Assembly: GCA_020434375.1 (NCBI GenBank)
Contig: JAGRAY010000077.1
Coordinates: 1 to 8,148 of the forward strand
From: Bdellovibrionales bacterium
GTDB taxonomy: Bacteria; Bdellovibrionota_G; JALEGL01; JAGRAY01
Length of the DNA: 8,148 nucleotides
Reading direction: 5' to 3'
Every line of letters starts with the position of its first letter. Positions within the stretch are counted from its first letter, which is position 1. This document shows, one piece after another, positions 5,504 to 8,148 of this stretch. The translations under genes and the position numbers were made by a program. The notes beneath the pieces are model-generated. The model was not told the origin of the DNA. It did not search any database and saw nothing but the letters and a program-made list of their open reading frames with translations.

Positions 5504-6316
5504 TTAGCGCAGCTGAATCACTTTTGCTCCTTCCGCGGTTTTTCTTTCAAGCCGAATTATTCGATCGTCCTGGCTTACAAAGTTTAGTGTTTGCATCTTT
5601 CTCAAAACACTTTGGACATCACAGTAAAAGGTCTTGTGCAATTGTGATTCCCCACATTTCATCAATTCCTGTTCCGTTCTTTTTACGGTTCGCTCAACCA
5701 CTTTGGTTCCAAAGATGTACAAAATGGCATCGGATTTGTCCTTTACATAATATTCCATGACTTTTTTACGATACCGTCCCGGACTTTTCGGCGTGGCTTC
5801 GTATTCCAAGCCACAAATCAAGTCCTCTCCACTTTTTGTCACTCCATTGATGCACAGTTTGCCATCTAAGCGAATGATCAAATGACGAGAGAGAAAGTTT
5901 TCCTCATAGTCTTCAGGATTATCCCGGACCAACATGTTTTCCGTTTGATACCAGCGAACATTGGAATAGTGGACCAAAGCACTTCGGATTTCTCCTAAAA
6001 TGATATCGTGATAGGGCACTTCGCTTTTGAGCTTAGTGCCCTTGAAGTCATCTCCTGTGGGTTTGATGAACTTTCGAAAGGCTTTCCGGCTTGCACTGTA
6101 AGCTAAACGCATTTGTTCACCTTCAATCACAACCTTGTAATCCAGCCAACCTGCGTGACGAAGCTTGGCCAAACGTTTGTTAACCGCTGAGAAACTTCGA
6201 TTCTCAAAAACGTCTCGCCTGATTTGTTTGCCCAAGGCGATTTTGTTCTCAAAGATATACATGAACAGCCGCTGGTCTCGATCGGTAATCACCTTGCTTT
6301 TGGCTGGGGTGTTCAC
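5504..6316 (-). CDS. Winged-helix protein resembling the Replic_Relax (replication-relaxation) family
   Basis: The 270-residue soluble protein begins at GTG 6316, fixed by GGAGG six bases upstream. Residues 11-60 (ITDRDQRLFMYIFENKIALG, then SFSAVNKRLAKLRHAGWLDY) form a winged-helix DNA-binding domain typical of Replic_Relax proteins of plasmids and integrated elements. This is followed by PYHDIILGEIRSALVHY (101-117). A central part contains RLDGKLCING and GLEYEATPKSPGRYRKKVMEYY (split here: GLEYEATPKSP at 169-179). The pattern of acidic residues at D151 and E171/E173 with K177 suggests a nuclease-like fold, which is inference. Family members are thought to act in plasmid relaxation or replication; none is well characterised outside plasmids. 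No relaxase, mobilisation gene or integrase is visible here. It sits head-to-head with hicAB and upstream of the HTH ORF. Confidence 0.65.
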   Translation of the reverse strand: MNTPAKSKVITDRDQRLFMYIFENKIALGKQIRRDVFENRSFSAVNKRLAKLRHAGWLDYKVVIEGEQMRLAYSASRKAFRKFIKPTGDDFKGTKLKSEVPYHDIILGEIRSALVHYSNVRWYQTENMLVRDNPEDYEENFLSRHLIIRLDGKLCINGVTKSGEDLICGLEYEATPKSPGRYRKKVMEYYVKDKSDAILYIFGTKVVERTVKRTEQELMKCGESQLHKTFYCDVQSVLRKMQTLNFVSQDDRIIRLERKTAEGAKVIQLR

Positions 6317-6322
6317 AGCGCA

Positions 6323-6327
6323 CCTCC
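6323..6327 (-). promoter_or_regulatory. Shine-Dalgarno sequence selecting GTG 6316
   Basis: GGAGG on the minus strand ends six bases before GTG 6316. It is a near-perfect ribosome-binding site and is the reason for choosing a GTG start; no ATG with comparable support lies nearby in frame. Confidence 0.8.
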
Positions 6328-6396
6328 AACAAAGGTTAGATCGAATGATTGGTTTTTATTTTGATTTGGCCTATTAGAAGCCGCTGATCCCGCTAT

Positions 6397-6416
6397 TTTC
6401 TGAAGACATTCAGAAA
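6397..6416. promoter_or_regulatory. Perfect inverted repeat in the divergent promoter region
   Basis: TTTCTGAA (6397-6404) and TTCAGAAA (6409-6416) are separated by GACA. The repeat lies midway between the divergent Replic_Relax-like and hicA genes, about 80 bases before the first and 50 before the second. It looks like a dimeric repressor site. Which protein would bind is unknown; HicB, the broken XRE protein and the excisionase-like HTH are all candidates. Confidence 0.4.
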
Positions 6417-6451
6417 TCCCACCAAATATTTTCTATTGATTTACAACACTT

Positions 6452-6492
6452 ACTTGACAAGTATTGCAAATGTACATATATCAATGTACAAT
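6452..6492 (+). promoter_or_regulatory. hicAB promoter with overlapping operator palindromes
   Basis: A consensus TTGACA (6454-6459) is followed after 17 bases by TATATC (6477-6482). A second pair, TTGCAA (6464-6469) and TACAAT (6487-6492), also has a 17-base spacer. ACTTG-A-CAAGT (6452-6462) is a palindrome over the first -35 box. TGTACAT-N6-ATGTACA (6471-6490) is a perfect inverted repeat over the -10 region, positioned as an autoregulatory HicB operator. Repression by HicB is known for the family and inferred here. Confidence 0.55.
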
Positions 6493-6676
6493 AAAGAAAA
6501 AAGAGCTTGAGAGAAAGCTTCGAAAGTTAGGGTGGTCTTTACTTCGACAAGGTGGCCGACATGAAATCTGGACCAATGGAAACGTGGAAGAACCGGTTCC
6601 CCGGCATCCAGAAATCAACGAGTTACTGGCTAAGAAGATTCTCAAAAAAGCTCAACAACATCCAGGAGAAAAGTAA
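6470..6676 (+). CDS. hicA: HicA-family toxin (mRNA interferase)
   Basis: HicA toxins are small double-stranded-RNA-binding-fold proteins that cleave mRNA in the cytoplasm and are held inactive by HicB. This 68-residue protein shows the family pattern: KKKELERKLRKLGWSLLRQG, the catalytic-site histidine in GGRHEIWTNG (H31 from ATG 6470), then PVPRHPEINELLAKKILKKA. The start is uncertain. ATG 6470 and TTG 6464 lie inside or before the operator, with no Shine-Dalgarno sequence, and add about seven to nine residues to the usual N-terminus. Family members normally begin at the position that here is an ATA codon (6491-6493). The stop overlaps the hicB start by one base (TAATG), typical of toxin-first hicAB operons. 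Confidence 0.88.
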   Translation: MYIYQCTIKKKELERKLRKLGWSLLRQGGRHEIWTNGNVEEPVPRHPEINELLAKKILKKAQQHPGEK

Positions 6677-7089
6677 TGGTATTTGAAGGAAAAGTTTGGA
6701 AAGAAGGCAAAGATTGGCTCATCGAAGTACCCGCCTTGGACTTACTCACGCAAGGAGCATCACGAAAAAATGCTCTAGAAATGGTTCAAGATGCCATTCG
6801 CATGCTGTTGGATAAGAAAAGTTTTACTACGCAAATTGAGCTTGAAAAAGACGGAACATTCACACTCTCAGCCAAAGATATCAATGCCTTATTCTCTTTG
6901 TTTCTCAAAAGACAACGAATCAAGCACGGCTTAACCATTCGAGACGTCGCCAAAAAAATGAATTCAAGCTCGCCCACGGCTTATGCACAATACGAGTCTG
7001 GAAAAGTTTCTCCCACCATGGCTCAGGCCCAGAAACTTCTCAAAATCGTCGGCGCTGCCAAAGAAGGACTGCAGTTTAAAGTGGCTTAA
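6676..7089 (+). CDS. hicB: HicB-family antitoxin with C-terminal XRE-type helix-turn-helix
   Basis: The 137-residue antitoxin neutralises HicA and usually represses the operon. Residues 1-48 form the degenerate RNase-H-like HicB domain with the signature WLIEVPALDLLTQG and a following helix (ALEMVQDAIRMLLD). Residues 76-126 are a Cro/C1-type helix-turn-helix, with KRQRIKHGLTIRDVAKKM and the YESGKVSPT recognition segment, so it is the DNA-binding subclass. AGGAG at 6664-6668, inside hicA and seven bases ahead, provides the ribosome site, and the two genes overlap by one base. The palindrome at 6471-6490 is its likely operator. The pair looks intact, unlike the gene after it. Confidence 0.9.
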   Translation: MVFEGKVWKEGKDWLIEVPALDLLTQGASRKNALEMVQDAIRMLLDKKSFTTQIELEKDGTFTLSAKDINALFSLFLKRQRIKHGLTIRDVAKKMNSSSPTAYAQYESGKVSPTMAQAQKLLKIVGAAKEGLQFKVA

Positions 7090-7093
7090 GTTC

Positions 7094-7380
7094 ATGGCTT
7101 GGAAAGAAGTAAATATTAAAGAATTGGCAGAGTCCTTAGACATGGATCTCAATGAAGCCTGAGAGAAGTAAAAGCTCAATGGAAGTATTATTACGAAACG
7201 CGCAAGGCTGAGGGCTGGTCTCAAACTAAGCTTGCTAAGGAACTCGGCGTGTCTCAGAGCCGAATTGCCCAGATTGAATCAGGGGTAGGCACATCAAAGA
7301 TTACTTTTGATGTACTTCTGCAATTCCTCTTGACTCTTGGATGTGTATTCAAGATCGTTGTGAAAAAAGAAGCGGCTTAA
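7094..7380 (+). pseudogene. Frameshifted XRE-family antitoxin-like gene
   Basis: ATG 7094 reads MAWKEVNIKELAESLDMDLN and stops at TGA 7160-7162. The frame one base back is open from 7156 to TAA 7378-7380 and encodes the rest of the protein: about 50 residues of HTH containing TKLAKELGVSQSRIAQIESG, then FDVLLQFLLTLGCVFKIVVK. Together they give about 95 residues, the normal size of HigA-type or solitary XRE antitoxins that begin this way. The downstream frame has no usable ATG, GTG or TTG before the HTH. One missing base near 7156-7160 explains it; a -1 ribosomal frameshift or sequencing error is less likely but not excluded. It starts five bases after hicB. No partner toxin is present. Confidence 0.75.
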
Positions 7381-7487
7381 AATTCCTAAATTTGGTCATA
7401 TATATCAGTTTAGTTCATTTTAAATTCATACAACATTTTCGAAGCTAACTATCAAAAAATTTGGATTCATGCTAGCAGGCAGTAATC

Positions 7488-7961
7488 ATGTCAAATTTGT
7501 CACCTGGAGAATGGGTCAATGGTCTTCTTCCCATTATTATTGGAATCTATTTCTACTTTCATTTTAGTAAGCGGCAAAAGAAAGTATTGGGCTTTAAAGC
7601 TCAATACCTGGGAATTTTCGTAGCCATATTTGGTTTAGGTCAGCTAATAGTCCCTCAGCTAAATGGAAAGAATACTATTACTTCCAAGTTAGTTAATAGG
7701 CAAACTTCAGTTTGGTATATTGCAGATATAAATGCAAAAGCCTGCCGCCACTTACCAGAAGTTGACCCTTCAATGCATAGTCTCGAGGATGTAAAGAAAA
7801 AGTACTTATGTAAAATAAACAATAAGTTTTCCAAGAACGAAGCTCACCGAGTAAGACTAGATTGCAAAGATTTTTCTTTATTCTTATTAGACGATAAAAC
7901 CAAGTGTCAGGTTTTTTTAGAAGCAGCACTTAGAACTCTCGATTCCAAGTCCGAGCCTTAA
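7488..7961 (+). CDS. Unrecognised two-helix membrane protein with four-cysteine C-terminal domain
   Basis: I do not recognise this 157-residue protein. Two hydrophobic helices lie at about 10-26 and 38-55, joined by the basic loop SKRQKK. By the positive-inside rule the loop is cytoplasmic, and both the N-terminus and the 100-residue C-terminal part face the periplasm. That part holds all four cysteines (C86, C108, C126, C140), which could form two disulphides (inference). There is no signal-peptide cleavage site or lipobox. ATG 7488 has only a weak GCAGG upstream; an out-of-frame ATG at 7469 gives a short dead-end frame. The upstream 107 bases are AT-rich with no clear promoter. Its position next to a toxin-antitoxin locus suggests accessory DNA, but gives no function. 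Confidence 0.65.
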   Translation: MSNLSPGEWVNGLLPIIIGIYFYFHFSKRQKKVLGFKAQYLGIFVAIFGLGQLIVPQLNGKNTITSKLVNRQTSVWYIADINAKACRHLPEVDPSMHSLEDVKKKYLCKINNKFSKNEAHRVRLDCKDFSLFLLDDKTKCQVFLEAALRTLDSKSEP

Positions 7962-8125
7962 AACCACTATGAAGAGCCAACTCTTAGCCAAAAAGTAGCC
8001 AAACTCTGTGATGCTGCGTGTTTTTCTGTGACGGTTTTTACGGAGTGATTCAGCTAAGTTGCTTAAACATTTAGGTTATTATTCTAGCTACTTATGGCTT
8101 TTTCGTCTCAGCTTTCAAAATCAAA

Positions 8126-8148
8126 TGGCGGAGAAGGCGGGATTCGAA
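8126..8148 (-). tRNA. 3' end of a second tRNA, probably tRNA-Ser (truncated by the window)
   Basis: The minus strand at the window edge reads TTCGAATCCCG, then CTTCTCC, G and CCA. These are the T-loop and 3' T-stem, the acceptor 3' strand, the discriminator and the encoded CCA. The G discriminator and acceptor type fit serine, but the anticodon lies outside the window. The acceptor strand differs from the tRNA-Ser at 14-103 (CTTCTCC against TCTCTCC), so it is more likely a different isoacceptor than a copied attachment site. Confidence 0.7.

Noticed and set aside
5485..5760. 91-codon plus-strand ORF antisense to the Replic_Relax-like gene
   Set aside because: It is a shadow frame; the minus-strand gene has a strong ribosome site and recognisable domains.
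6964..7224. 86-codon minus-strand ORF across the hicB end and the broken XRE gene
   Set aside because: It is antisense to clear coding sequence in both genes and shows no domain of its own.
7469..7490. ATG 7469 as the start of the membrane protein
   Set aside because: It is in a different frame and reaches a stop after fewer than 40 codons.
8003..8060. T-rich stretch resembling the minus strand of 5345-5420, considered as an attachment-site pair
   Set aside because: Similarity is limited to short T-runs and CGGTTTTT-like words, with no continuous repeat.

Overview
The window is AT-rich bacterial chromosome of moderate GC. Its most informative gene is a large cyclic-di-GMP-type protein combining PilZ, PilZ, DUF4388, a degenerate J-like region and TPR-like repeats. 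That architecture is typical of the former deltaproteobacteria (Bdellovibrionota and Myxococcota). With the AT-rich composition and the Replic_Relax-like gene, I lean towards a Bdellovibrionota-like bacterium. This is inference from gene content, not a database match.

Layout from the left. A complete tRNA-Ser(UGA) lies on the minus strand at 14-103. Next to its 5' end is a roughly 445-base stretch without a convincing gene, full of palindromes: two 70-72 bp tandem units, each with two hairpins, plus at least three further hairpins sharing parts of the same sequence. On the plus strand follow an OsmC-family redox protein and a pirin/YhhW-type cupin, overlapping by ATGA and so probably translationally coupled. 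Behind its own likely promoter comes the 721-residue PilZ protein. Its stop codon overlaps the stop of a convergent M48 metalloprotease lipoprotein gene, and one perfect inverted repeat covers the junction.

The right half looks accessory. On the minus strand are a winged-helix gene resembling the Replic_Relax family and, downstream of it, an excisionase-type helix-turn-helix reading frame. That frame has a TTG start overlapping the stop of a 12-residue leader ORF, has no stop codon of its own, and runs in frame into the M48 gene. The M48 gene has a good promoter placing its start near the first base of ATG, so it is probably an independent, leaderless gene. On the plus strand are a hicA-hicB toxin-antitoxin pair with an operator-like palindrome, an XRE antitoxin-like gene broken by a one-base frameshift, and an unrecognised two-helix membrane protein. 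The window ends in the 3' end of another minus-strand tRNA, probably also serine.

I see no CRISPR array, complete insertion sequence, integrase or recognisable phage structural gene. I cannot demonstrate a wholly new system. The points most worth following up are the hairpin array beside the tRNA, the leader-ORF/TTG/HTH reading frame that runs open into M48, and the Replic_Relax-HTH-hicAB-broken antitoxin cluster.
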